From an uncultured Actinomycetes bacterium (GTDB taxonomy: Bacteria > Actinomycetota > Actinomycetes > Nanopelagicales > Nanopelagicaceae): a stretch of DNA of 21,469 bases. Numbering within the stretch: position 1 is the stretch's first letter; every line of letters begins with the position of its first letter. The notes beneath the pieces are model-generated. The model had not been told where the DNA came from. It searched no databases and saw only the letters and a program-made list of their open reading frames with translations. The translations under genes were made by a program, and so were the position numbers. Below, in pieces: positions 1 through 7,385 of this stretch. Where the stretch lies: assembly GCA_937864205.1 (NCBI GenBank), contig CALMJB010000095.1, forward strand, positions 1 to 21,469, read 5' to 3'.

Positions 1-35
1 GGTTGTGTCGTAAATGTGAAAATTGTCAGAGATCA

Positions 36-1121
36 TTAAATGACTCGTTTGTTCCAACCATGTTTATCGGCAATTTGGCCATGTTGAATTCCAAGTAATT
101 GTTGGCGAATTTCATTTGTAATCGGACCAGGTTTGCCATCACCGGTTACCCATGTGCCGGCATTTGATTTGGCTGCGCCGATTGCTGAAACCACCGCGGC
201 AGTTCCGCAGGCAAATGTTTCTGATATCTCGCCGCTTTGCACGCCATTTTTCCAATCATCAATCGAGATCATTTTCTCTTCTACCGAATAACCAAGATCG
301 CTAGCTAATGTAAGTATTGAATCGCGAGTAATTCCGGGTAAAAGTGTGCCGGTTAATTTTGGCGTAATGATCTTGGCAGATTTTCCAGTTCCTTTAACAA
401 AGTAAAGATTCATTCCGCCCATTTCTTCAACCCAAAAACGTTCTTTTGCATCAAGCCAAACCACTTGATCGCACCCTTGTTTTGCCGCTTGTTGTTGTGC
501 CACAAGTGATGCTGCGTAATTTCCGCCGCACTTTGCTTCACCGGTTCCGCCTTGGGCAGCGCGAACATATTCAGTAGAGATCCAAACTGTTACTGCATTA
601 GCCGCGTTGAAATATGCCGCTGCCGGAGTTGCAATCAAAAGATATGTAGCCTCATTTGATGGCCTAACGCCTAATCCAACCTCGGTAGCAATTAAAAACG
701 GCCTTATATATAAGGACTCGCCTACTTTCTTTGGCACCCAATCTTTATCTTGTTTAACTAATGCTTCGATTGTGGCGAGAAAGAAATCAACTGGCATTTC
801 CGGCAGAGCCATTCTGGCTGCACTGCGGGCAAATCTTTTTGCATTCGCCTCGGGTCTAAATAATGAAATTCCGCCATCGGGTTGGATGTATGCCTTCATA
901 CCTTCGAAAATTTCTTGCCCATAGTGGAAAACCATCGTGGCTGGATCAAGACTTAACGGACCATAAGGTTGCAGCGTTGCATCTGACCAACCAGTTTTCT
1001 CATTCCATTTCGCAACCACCATGTGATCGGTGTAGTACTTTCCAAATCCAGGAGCGCTTAAATATTGATCTCGCGTACTTGCTTGTGTTGGATTCGAATT
1101 GGGATTAATTAATACTTTCAT
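36..1121 (-). CDS. ilvE: Branched-chain amino acid aminotransferase
   Basis: PLP-dependent class IV aminotransferase (EC 2.6.1.42). It carries out the last step of Val, Ile and Leu synthesis, transferring the amino group of glutamate to the 2-oxo acids in the cytoplasm. The 361-residue length is normal for the long (eukaryote/actinobacterial) IlvE type. Visible motifs are FHYGQEIFEGMKAY near residues 65-78, the probable Schiff-base lysine K197 in GEAKCGGNY, EEMGGMN at 232-238, and LPGITRDS at 261-268. The ATG overlaps the leuB stop by 4 bases (ATGA), with an AAAGG ribosome-binding site about 7 bases upstream, so translation is probably coupled to leuB. It is the last gene of the ilvB operon seen here. 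No terminator is visible in the 35 bases left before the window edge. The family call is very secure. Confidence 0.96.
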   Translation of the reverse strand: MKVLINPNSNPTQASTRDQYLSAPGFGKYYTDHMVVAKWNEKTGWSDATLQPYGPLSLDPATMVFHYGQEIFEGMKAYIQPDGGISLFRPEANAKRFARSAARMALPEMPVDFFLATIEALVKQDKDWVPKKVGESLYIRPFLIATEVGLGVRPSNEATYLLIATPAAAYFNAANAVTVWISTEYVRAAQGGTGEAKCGGNYAASLVAQQQAAKQGCDQVVWLDAKERFWVEEMGGMNLYFVKGTGKSAKIITPKLTGTLLPGITRDSILTLASDLGYSVEEKMISIDDWKNGVQSGEISETFACGTAAVVSAIGAAKSNAGTWVTGDGKPGPITNEIRQQLLGIQHGQIADKHGWNKRVI

Positions 1122-2167
1122 GCCACTGCCTTTGATATTGCATTAGATATTGCTGCGCCGATTTCATCTGTGCCACGTTTAGAATCTTTTCGATTTAGTA
1201 AATCTTGAGCCACCGCTGTTTCAACATCTCTAGCAGCATCAACTAAACCTAAATGATCTAGCATCATCGCAATCGACAAAATTGTTGCTGTTGGATCAGC
1301 CAAATTCTTTCCGGCAATATCTGGCGCAGATCCATGTACTGGTTCAAACATAGAAGGAAACTTTCCGGTCGGATTTATATTTGCCGAAGCCGCTAATCCG
1401 ATACCACCACAGATTGCTGCCGCAATATCGGTCAAGATATCGCCAAATAAATTATCGGTGACCACTACATCAAATCGATCTGGGTTGGTCACAAAAAACA
1501 TTGCAGCGGCATCAACATGCAGGTAATCGGTTTTAACTTCTGGGAATTCTTTAGCAACTTCGTTAAAGACTCGGGTCCATAATCCGCCGGCTCGTACTAA
1601 AACATTATTTTTATGAACTAATGTAAGTTTTTGGCGCGGCCTGACTTTTGCTTTATTGAAAGCGTATCTAATTACTCGCTCAACACCTTTATAAGTGTTT
1701 ATTGATTCTTCAGTTGCTAGTTCGCTCTTGCTGCCTTCATCTTTTACTTGTCCGGCACCAACGTATAAACCTTCGGTTCCTTCTCGCACCACTAAAAAAT
1801 CAATGTTGTTGCTATTAGTAACCGCAGATTTAACGCCAGCAAACAAACGCGCTGGGCGAAGGTTTACGAAATGATCAAAACCAAAGCGAAGTTTTAATAA
1901 CAAGCCACGTTCTAATGTTCCAGATGGCACCGATGGGTCGCCAACTGCGCCTAGCAAAATCACATCAGCTTTGGCTAAATCGTTCATTACATCATCTGGC
2001 AAAGCCGCTTTTGTCTTGTGCCAAAACGCTGCGCCTAATTCATAATTTTTCTTAACAAAATTAACTTGGTATTTAGCAGCAACGACATCTAAAACTTTCA
2101 AACCTTGTGCCACAACCTCTGGACCAATTCCATCGCCGGCAATCACCGCTAAATTAAAACTTTTCAT
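1118..2167 (-). CDS. leuB: 3-isopropylmalate dehydrogenase
   Basis: NAD-dependent oxidative decarboxylase of the leucine branch (EC 1.1.1.85), converting 3-isopropylmalate to 2-oxoisocaproate in the cytoplasm. The 349-residue isocitrate/isopropylmalate dehydrogenase fold shows AGDGIGPEV at residues 10-18, VREGTEGLYVG at 127-137, the metal-binding DNLFGDILTD at 238-247, and the NAD-binding GSAPDIAGKNLADP at 279-292. The last segment favours LeuB over isocitrate or tartrate dehydrogenases. It starts 2 bases after the serA stop and overlaps ilvE by 4 bases, so it is an internal operon cistron. No strong Shine-Dalgarno is seen, which suits translational coupling. The other Leu-branch genes (leuA, leuC, leuD) are not in the window and must lie elsewhere. 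Confidence 0.95.
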   Translation of the reverse strand: MKSFNLAVIAGDGIGPEVVAQGLKVLDVVAAKYQVNFVKKNYELGAAFWHKTKAALPDDVMNDLAKADVILLGAVGDPSVPSGTLERGLLLKLRFGFDHFVNLRPARLFAGVKSAVTNSNNIDFLVVREGTEGLYVGAGQVKDEGSKSELATEESINTYKGVERVIRYAFNKAKVRPRQKLTLVHKNNVLVRAGGLWTRVFNEVAKEFPEVKTDYLHVDAAAMFFVTNPDRFDVVVTDNLFGDILTDIAAAICGGIGLAASANINPTGKFPSMFEPVHGSAPDIAGKNLADPTATILSIAMMLDHLGLVDAARDVETAVAQDLLNRKDSKRGTDEIGAAISNAISKAVA

Positions 2168-2169
2168 GG

Positions 2170-3768
2170 TTAATCAACCACCAAATTCACATAACGAACC
2201 ATTTGTGCGCCGGTTTCTTTCTCGATAATTTGCACAGTTTCAGCGGGAATTTGTGAATCAACGGTTAGCGCCATTAATGCTTGTCCACCTGCGCGATCCC
2301 TAGCTACCTGCATATCAGCGATATTGATTTTCAATTTTCCTAATGCATTACCTACGACTCCAACAACACCGGGCCGATCGGAATAACTTAAGAACAACAA
2401 ATTCTCAGTTGGTTTCAAATCTAAATCATGTTCATCGATTGCCACAATCTTTTCGATTTGTTTGATTCCCATCAATGTGCCACTGACCAAAGCGGTTGCG
2501 CCATTTTGGCAGGCTGCTCTAACTGAAACTAAGTTGCGATGATCTGGGCTATCGGCATCCGTAGAAACTTTTGAAGTTAAGTTTTTCTCTGCCGCAAGCG
2601 ATGGCGCATTAACATAAGTAACATCTTCTGCACCGGTAGCAATTAACGCACCTTTTATTGCGCTAGTTGCCAGAACTGAAACATCTTCAGCAGCAATCTC
2701 GCCGCGAACTTCTACATCGATAGAAACTGGAATCTCACCAGCTAACGCAGTTGCAACCTGCGCTAATTTTTCTACCAATGGCAACGCTGGACGAATAACT
2801 TCGGCAATCGCGCCGCCCTTAACATTTACTGCATCCGGAACTAATTCTCCGCTTAATGCTTTACGAACAGATTGTGCAACTGCGATGCCGGCCCGCTCTT
2901 GTGCTTCATCAGTTGATGCACCAAGGTGCGGAGTCGCCACCACATTGTCTAATTCAAAAAGTGGTGAATCGGTGCAAGGTTCAGTGGCAAAAACATCTAA
3001 ACCAGCTCCTGCGACTCGACCATCTTTCAAAGCTTTGTAAAGCGCCGCTTCATCTAAAACTCCACCGCGCGCCGCATTAATAATTCGCACAGTTGGTTTC
3101 ACTTTAGCTAGCGCTGCTTCGCCAATTAAATTCGCGGTTTCTTTAGTTTTTGGCAAATGAATCGTGATGAAATCACTAACTTTTAATAATTCATCTAAAT
3201 CAACCAAGCGAACATTTAATTGCGCCGCCCGAGCCGGTTGAAGATATGGGTCATAAGCAACCACCTGCATTCCAAAAGATTGCATGCGAGATGCAACTAG
3301 TTGACCTATTCGCCCGAATCCAACGATTCCTAATGTTTTTTCAAATAATTCTGCACCGGTGTATTTGCTACGTGCCCACTTACCACCTCGAAGTGCGGCA
3401 TGCGCTGGCGAAATAAATCTGGCACTTGCCAAAATTAATCCGATTGCCAACTCGGCCGCTGAAACAATGTTTGAAGTTGGTGCATTAACCACCATTACTC
3501 CGGCGGCTGTTGCTGCGGGAATATCAACATTATCTAATCCGACTCCGGCGCGAGCAATAACTTTTAAACCTTTTGCAGCAGCAATTGCTTCAGAATCCAT
3601 TTTGGTTGCAGAGCGAATTAATACTGCATCAACACCATTTGCTAATGCTTTAAGTAATTCGATGCGATTTGCGCCATCACAATTTCTAATTTCAAAATCG
3701 GGTCCGAGCGCAGAAACAGTCGCCGGCGATAACTCTTCGGCGATTAATACAACTGGTTTATTAGCCAC
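2170..3768 (-). CDS. serA: D-3-phosphoglycerate dehydrogenase, long type
   Basis: First step of serine synthesis, oxidising 3-phosphoglycerate to phosphohydroxypyruvate with NAD (EC 1.1.1.95). I chose a GTG start at 3768, which gives 532 residues. The resulting N-terminus (MANKPVVLIAEELSP) matches the start of actinobacterial SerA, and the start overlaps the ilvC stop as GTGGCTAA. An in-frame ATG pair at 3798/3795 would add 10 residues inside ilvC but has no ribosome-binding site. Domains: catalytic and NAD-binding halves to about residue 310 (GFGRIG 150-155; probable catalytic R234, E263 and H281), an intervening ASB domain at about 315-455, and a C-terminal ACT domain from about 457. This is the M. 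tuberculosis-like form, which suggests serine feedback inhibition (inference). Its place inside an ilv operon puts serine synthesis under the ilvB attenuator. Confidence 0.95.
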   Translation of the reverse strand: MANKPVVLIAEELSPATVSALGPDFEIRNCDGANRIELLKALANGVDAVLIRSATKMDSEAIAAAKGLKVIARAGVGLDNVDIPAATAAGVMVVNAPTSNIVSAAELAIGLILASARFISPAHAALRGGKWARSKYTGAELFEKTLGIVGFGRIGQLVASRMQSFGMQVVAYDPYLQPARAAQLNVRLVDLDELLKVSDFITIHLPKTKETANLIGEAALAKVKPTVRIINAARGGVLDEAALYKALKDGRVAGAGLDVFATEPCTDSPLFELDNVVATPHLGASTDEAQERAGIAVAQSVRKALSGELVPDAVNVKGGAIAEVIRPALPLVEKLAQVATALAGEIPVSIDVEVRGEIAAEDVSVLATSAIKGALIATGAEDVTYVNAPSLAAEKNLTSKVSTDADSPDHRNLVSVRAACQNGATALVSGTLMGIKQIEKIVAIDEHDLDLKPTENLLFLSYSDRPGVVGVVGNALGKLKINIADMQVARDRAGGQALMALTVDSQIPAETVQIIEKETGAQMVRYVNLVVD

Positions 3769-4792
3769 GCGCTGCCGAACCCTCTTTGTAATCATCATCT
3801 TTTGCTTTAACCCAAGACATCATCTTGCGCAGATCTCGACCAACTTGTTCAATCGGATGTTGTTCGCCCTTTGCGCGCAGTGATTTAAATTCAGGTGCGC
3901 CGGCATCTTGATCATCAATAAAGCGCTTTGCAAACGCGCCAGATTGCACATCAGCTAGCACTTTCTTCATGTTTTCTTTCACATGTGGATCAATCACGCG
4001 CGGACCAGAGATGTAATCGCCATATTCAGCTGTGTCTGAAACTGACCAACGTTGTTTTGCGATTCCACCTTCGTACATCAAATCCACAATTAATTTCAAT
4101 TCATGTAAACATTCAAAGTATGCAACCTCAGGTTGGTATCCAGCTTCGATTAATGTTTCAAAGCCATACATCACTAATTGCGATGCGCCACCACAAAGAA
4201 CTGATTGCTCACCAAACAAATCGGTTTCAGTTTCTTCTTTGAAGGTTGTCAAAATTCCACCAGCGCGTAATCCACCAATTGCTTTCGCATAAGAAAGTGT
4301 TAATGCCCAAGCATTTGAAGTTGCATCATTTTCAACGGCCACAATCACAGGCACGCCGCGACCGGCGGAGTATTCCCGTCGTACTAAATGGCCCGGACCT
4401 TTCGGTGCGACCATACAAACATCGATATTTGCCGGCGGTTTGATGTAACCAAATCGAATATTGAAACCGTGGCCAAAGAAAAGCGCACTGCCCGCTTTCA
4501 TATTTGGCGCAATCGATTGATTGTAAATATGACGTTGCACATGATCTGGTGCTAACAACATGACTACATCGGCATTCTTAACCGCATCTTCAACGGTCGC
4601 TACTTTTAATCCTTCTGCAGCGGCTTTGTCCCAAGATTTTGATCCACTCTTTAATCCAACTGTTACATCAACACCGGAATCTCGCAGTGATAGTGCGTGC
4701 GCGTGACCTTGCGATCCGTATCCAATTACCGCCACCTTCTTAGATTGGATGATTGAAAGATCTGCATCCTCATCGTGATAGATCGTTGCCAC
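3761..4792 (-). CDS. ilvC: Ketol-acid reductoisomerase, class I
   Basis: Second common step of Val/Ile synthesis (EC 1.1.1.86): isomerises and reduces acetolactate or acetohydroxybutyrate using Mg2+ and a nicotinamide cofactor. The 343-residue length marks the short class I enzyme. Seen: Rossmann motif GYGSQGHA at 24-31; metal ligands D191 and E195 in DLFGEQ; E227 and E231 in ECLHE. The specificity loop after the second strand (GLKSGSKSW, 46-54) has Lys and Ser positions typical of NADPH users; cofactor choice is inferred. The start is GTG at 4792 with a good ribosome-binding site (AAAGGAG, about 7 bases upstream). A 42-base gap separates it from ilvN, the widest gap among the six operon genes, so it may set its own translation rate. 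Its 3' end overlaps serA by 8 bases. Confidence 0.97.
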   Translation of the reverse strand: MATIYHDEDADLSIIQSKKVAVIGYGSQGHAHALSLRDSGVDVTVGLKSGSKSWDKAAAEGLKVATVEDAVKNADVVMLLAPDHVQRHIYNQSIAPNMKAGSALFFGHGFNIRFGYIKPPANIDVCMVAPKGPGHLVRREYSAGRGVPVIVAVENDATSNAWALTLSYAKAIGGLRAGGILTTFKEETETDLFGEQSVLCGGASQLVMYGFETLIEAGYQPEVAYFECLHELKLIVDLMYEGGIAKQRWSVSDTAEYGDYISGPRVIDPHVKENMKKVLADVQSGAFAKRFIDDQDAGAPEFKSLRAKGEQHPIEQVGRDLRKMMSWVKAKDDDYKEGSAARG

Positions 4793-4834
4793 GTGCTTCT
4801 CCTTTATTTCTGGTATTTCTAGTATCTATACCGG

Positions 4835-5383
4835 TTAATTTTGATAATCCGCGGTGGAGTTATCTTGGTTTGATTGATTTGCTGTTCCCATCGTAGTTAA
4901 TGTGCGATCTGCCAAAGTGGTGGCGCCTTTTTCCATTGCAACGACACCAGATTGAACTAATTCCTTTATGCCAACCGCTTTTAATTCGGTCAAGAATTTT
5001 TCAATCTCAGCGCGTTCGCCGACCGCTTCCACTTCTAGTACCCCATTTGCTTCAATGAACTTTGCGCCAAACTTCTTACTTAATTCCACACTCTTTGGCG
5101 TATTCGCAACTTTCACTAGCAATAATTCTCGCTGCAAAGATTCCGCTGGTTTCATTTCGGAAATACCAATCACATTCACTAATTTGAATAATTGTGCGTT
5201 CACTTGATCAAGTGCGTGACCTTCTAAATTCAAAACAATTGTCATTCGCGAAACTTTTGGATTTTCAGTCGGTCCCACTGCCAGCGAATCGATGTTGTAT
5301 CCGCGGCGAGAAAATAATGAGGCAACGCGTGCCAACACACCAGGTGAGTTCTCGACCAAAACTGCCAGAGTATGAATTGCCAT
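4835..5383 (-). CDS. ilvN: Acetolactate synthase small (regulatory) subunit
   Basis: Regulatory partner of IlvB that raises catalytic activity and carries valine feedback inhibition. The chosen start is the ATG at 5383, which shares one base with the ilvB stop (TAATG) and follows an AGGAA site. An in-frame ATG at 5404 lies inside ilvB and gives an unusual N-terminus. From 5383 the protein has 182 residues: an N-terminal ACT domain beginning MAIHTLAVLVENSPGVLARV, and a C-terminal ALS_ss domain ending near KELVQSGVVAMEKG. About 30 further residues form a Thr/Asn/Gln-rich tail ending TADYQN, longer than the usual 160-175 residue family and probably disordered. Tight coupling with ilvB fits the need for a fixed subunit ratio. 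Confidence 0.94.
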   Translation of the reverse strand: MAIHTLAVLVENSPGVLARVASLFSRRGYNIDSLAVGPTENPKVSRMTIVLNLEGHALDQVNAQLFKLVNVIGISEMKPAESLQRELLLVKVANTPKSVELSKKFGAKFIEANGVLEVEAVGERAEIEKFLTELKAVGIKELVQSGVVAMEKGATTLADRTLTTMGTANQSNQDNSTADYQN

Positions 5384-7122
5384 TAAAGTTCCTGCGAATC
5401 CCAAACCGGCGCCATCGAACGCGCGACCGTTATTTCATCATTAGATGTACCGGCCGCAACCATCGGCCACACCATTGCATCGCGATGCACATTGAAATCA
5501 ACTACAACTGGCCGATCATTAATTGCCATCGCCGCTTCGATGGTTTTGTCTACATCTGCTTTGCTTTCGCACCGCATACCAACACAGCCCATCGCCTCTG
5601 CCAACAACTTAAAATCTGGAACTCGTTTTGAGTGTAAATCTGTATTGGAATAACGCTGGTTATAAAACAATGTTTGCCATTGGCGAACCATTCCCAAAGA
5701 TTCATTATTAATAACTGCGACTTTGATTGGAATATTGTTCAAAGCGCAAGTAACTAATTCCTGATTTGTCATTTGGAAACAACCGTCGCCATCAATTGCC
5801 CATACGGTTTGATTTGGTGCACCAACTTTTGCGCCCATTGCCGCCGGAACTGCATAACCCATGGTTCCTAAACCGCCGGAATTTAACCAAGTACGTGGTT
5901 TTTCATAATTAATAAACTGCGAGGCCCACATTTGATGTTGACCTACACCGGCTGCGAAGATCGCATCGGGACCAGAAATCTCACCAATTCTTTTAATTAC
6001 ATATTGCGGTGAAAGTGAACCATCAGCTGGTTCATCAAATCCAAGTGGGAATCGATTGCGCCAAGAATCAACTTCTTGCCACCACGATGTTAAATCTGGT
6101 TTGTTTTTTGCTAACTCACTTTTAACCGTTGGAATTAACGCCTTTAAAATATTTTTTAAATCGCCAATCAGTGGCACATCAGCATGACGATTTTTTCCAA
6201 TTTCAGCTGGATCAATATCGGCATGAATTACTTTTGCTTTTGTCGCAAAGGAAGAAAGTTTTCCAGTGACTCGATCATCAAATCGGGCGCCTAATGTGAT
6301 TAACAAATCCGCTTTTTGTAATGCAGTAACTGCGGCAACGGTGCCATGCATTCCCGGCATACCCAAATGCAAACGATGTGAATCTGGGAAGGCACCGCGC
6401 GCCATCAAAGTTGTTACAACTGGTGCATTTATCAATTCAGCAAGTTGCATCAATTCTGCGCTGGCATTTGCTTTGATGATTCCGCCACCGATATACAGAA
6501 CTGGCTTCTTTGATTCGCAAATTAATTGTGCCGCTTGTTGCACCATTTTTAAATCAGGATTTACTACTGGGTTATAACCTGCCAAATTCAAATTACTTGG
6601 ATACTTAAATTCCGTTTTCATCTGCAATGCATCTTTTGCGATATCAACTAATACTGGTCCGGGCCGGCCGGTGCGAGCAATGTAAAACGCTTCGGCAATT
6701 GCATTTGGAATCTCATCTGGATTTGTGATCAAATAATTATGTTTTGTAATTGGCATCGTTACACCGCGAATATCTGCCTCTTGGAATGCATCGGTACCGA
6801 TTGCTGGTCCGGGAACTTGTCCGGTGATTGCGACTATTGGAACTGAATCCATTTGTGCATCAGCAAGAGGTGTAACCAAATTTGTTGCGCCCGGTCCGCT
6901 GGTGGCAATGCAGACTCCGACTTTTCCAGTTACTTGGGCGTAACCAGTTGCGGCGTGACCAGCTCCTTGTTCATGACGAACCAAAATGTGGCGAATCTTT
7001 GAATCAAAAATCGGATCATAAGCAGGCAAAATTGCACCACCGGGAATGCCAAACATGACATCAACTCCGGTTTGCTCTAGCGCTTTAACCAAACTTTGTG
7101 CGCCGGTAATTTTCTCGCTCAT
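5383..7122 (-). CDS. ilvB: Acetolactate synthase large (catalytic) subunit
   Basis: ThDP-dependent enzyme (EC 2.2.1.6) that condenses two pyruvates to acetolactate, or pyruvate with 2-oxobutyrate to acetohydroxybutyrate. The 579 residues show the three ThDP-enzyme domains in order: the N-terminal pyrimidine-binding domain with the activating glutamate E51 (RHEQGAGHAA), a central FAD-binding-type domain at about 190-330 (LGARFDDRVTGK near 277-288), and the C-terminal ThDP domain with GDG at 445-447 through NN at 472-473, the standard metal/diphosphate motif. The ATG at 7122 follows GAAAGG by 4 bases. It is the first structural gene after the attenuator and runs directly into ilvN. FAD is presumably structural, as in other acetohydroxyacid synthases. 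Confidence 0.97.
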   Translation of the reverse strand: MSEKITGAQSLVKALEQTGVDVMFGIPGGAILPAYDPIFDSKIRHILVRHEQGAGHAATGYAQVTGKVGVCIATSGPGATNLVTPLADAQMDSVPIVAITGQVPGPAIGTDAFQEADIRGVTMPITKHNYLITNPDEIPNAIAEAFYIARTGRPGPVLVDIAKDALQMKTEFKYPSNLNLAGYNPVVNPDLKMVQQAAQLICESKKPVLYIGGGIIKANASAELMQLAELINAPVVTTLMARGAFPDSHRLHLGMPGMHGTVAAVTALQKADLLITLGARFDDRVTGKLSSFATKAKVIHADIDPAEIGKNRHADVPLIGDLKNILKALIPTVKSELAKNKPDLTSWWQEVDSWRNRFPLGFDEPADGSLSPQYVIKRIGEISGPDAIFAAGVGQHQMWASQFINYEKPRTWLNSGGLGTMGYAVPAAMGAKVGAPNQTVWAIDGDGCFQMTNQELVTCALNNIPIKVAVINNESLGMVRQWQTLFYNQRYSNTDLHSKRVPDFKLLAEAMGCVGMRCESKADVDKTIEAAMAINDRPVVVDFNVHRDAMVWPMVAAGTSNDEITVARSMAPVWDSQEL

Positions 7123-7167
7123 TTAACCTTTCAATTCATTTACTTCTAATAAATTTCTTCCACTAAT

Positions 7168-7194
7168 AAAAAACCCCTCAGATTTTCTGAGGGG
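7168..7194 (-). terminator. Attenuator (Rho-independent) terminator of the ilvB operon
   Basis: In the minus-strand RNA a perfect 9-base-pair stem (CCCCUCAGA / UCUGAGGGG, loop AAA; plus-strand arms 7174-7182 and 7186-7194) is followed directly by six U residues (7173-7168). This is a textbook intrinsic terminator. It lies 19 bases after the leader peptide stop and 45 bases before the ilvB ATG, so it acts within the leader and not at a gene end. Its 5' arm is shared with the alternative antiterminator at 7189-7228. Confidence 0.92.
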
Positions 7195-7228
7195 TGCGAC
7201 TAACTTTTTCTAGTTAGAGCGCACGCTC
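7189..7228 (-). promoter_or_regulatory. Antiterminator hairpin of the ilvB attenuator
   Basis: The minus-strand RNA can form one extended hairpin. GAG and GUGCG (7228-7226 and 7224-7220, leader codons 26-28) pair with CGCAC and CUC (7198-7194 and 7191-7189), and an upper stem CUAAC/GUUAG (7217-7213 with 7204-7200) closes an eight-base loop. The lower 3' arm uses bases of the 5' arm of the terminator (7194-7186), so the two folds exclude each other. A ribosome stalled on the Ile/Val codons would leave the antiterminator free; one that reaches the stop codon would cover its 5' side and allow termination. Pairing was worked out by hand, without energy calculation. Confidence 0.75.
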
Positions 7229-7303
7229 CAAAATCACGACCACACCCACAATTGAAATCACAATTGCGGATGAGATTGATGATGAAGTTGAAACTTTTTG
7301 CAT
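7214..7303 (-). CDS. ilvB operon leader peptide (29 aa)
   Basis: A short ORF beginning MQKVSTSSSISSAIVI, with the run I-V-I-S-I-V-G-V-V-V-I-L at residues 14-25: 10 of those 12 codons are Ile, Val or Leu. It ends 91 bases upstream of ilvB and is followed by antiterminator and terminator hairpins, the layout of a ribosome-mediated attenuator of the kind described for ilv operons of Corynebacterium and other actinobacteria. No ribosome-binding site precedes the ATG. The promoter at 7310-7339 places the expected transcript start on the ATG itself, so it may be translated leaderless. The frame is open upstream as far as 7420, but that extension runs through the promoter and the ilvD end, so I treat only the last 29 codons as real. 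Confidence 0.85.
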   Translation of the reverse strand: MQKVSTSSSISSAIVISIVGVVVILERAL

Positions 7304-7309
7304 GGCGGT

Positions 7310-7339
7310 AGTTTCGCAGTTCATAACTGCCCTAGTCAA
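7310..7339 (-). promoter_or_regulatory. Probable sigma-70-type promoter for the ilvB leader/operon
   Basis: On the minus strand, TTGACT (7339-7334) is followed after 18 bases by GAAACT (7315-7310). The -35 box is a 5/6 match to TTGACA, and the -10 box keeps the key A2 and T6. The -10 ends 6 bases before the leader ATG, so transcription would begin at or next to 7303. Position relative to the attenuator makes a promoter here very likely; the exact boxes are inferred. Confidence 0.55.
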
Positions 7340-7343
7340 GGGG

Positions 7344-7379
7344 TGAGATTTGTATCTCAGAATTTGGACAGATGATCTG
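7344..7379. repeat. Two short palindromes just upstream of the ilvB leader promoter
   Basis: TGAGAT-TTGT-ATCTCA (7344-7359) is a perfect 6-base inverted repeat beginning 5 bases upstream of the -35 box. CAGAT-G-ATCTG (7369-7379) is an 11-base perfect palindrome 10 bases further up. Neither is followed by a T-run in the minus direction, so they do not look like an ilvD terminator. Their position suits DNA-binding sites for a regulator, but this is a positional argument only and short palindromes occur by chance. Confidence 0.35.
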
Positions 7380-7385
7380 CGGAAA

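Noticed and set aside
1..35. Imperfect palindrome TGTGAAAATTGTCA after ilvE
   Set aside because: Too short and imperfect, and the downstream context is outside the window.
3359..3883. 174-codon plus-strand frame over serA/ilvC
   Set aside because: Antisense shadow of serA; composition mirrors the codon bias of the real gene, and no ribosome-binding site or known family is recognisable.
4793..4834. GGTAT/ATACC hairpin between ilvN and ilvC as a terminator
   Set aside because: Weak 5-bp stem with an 11-base loop and no U-tract; the genes are plainly one operon.
5194..5631. 145-codon plus-strand frame over ilvN/ilvB
   Set aside because: Antisense shadow spanning the junction of two well-supported genes.
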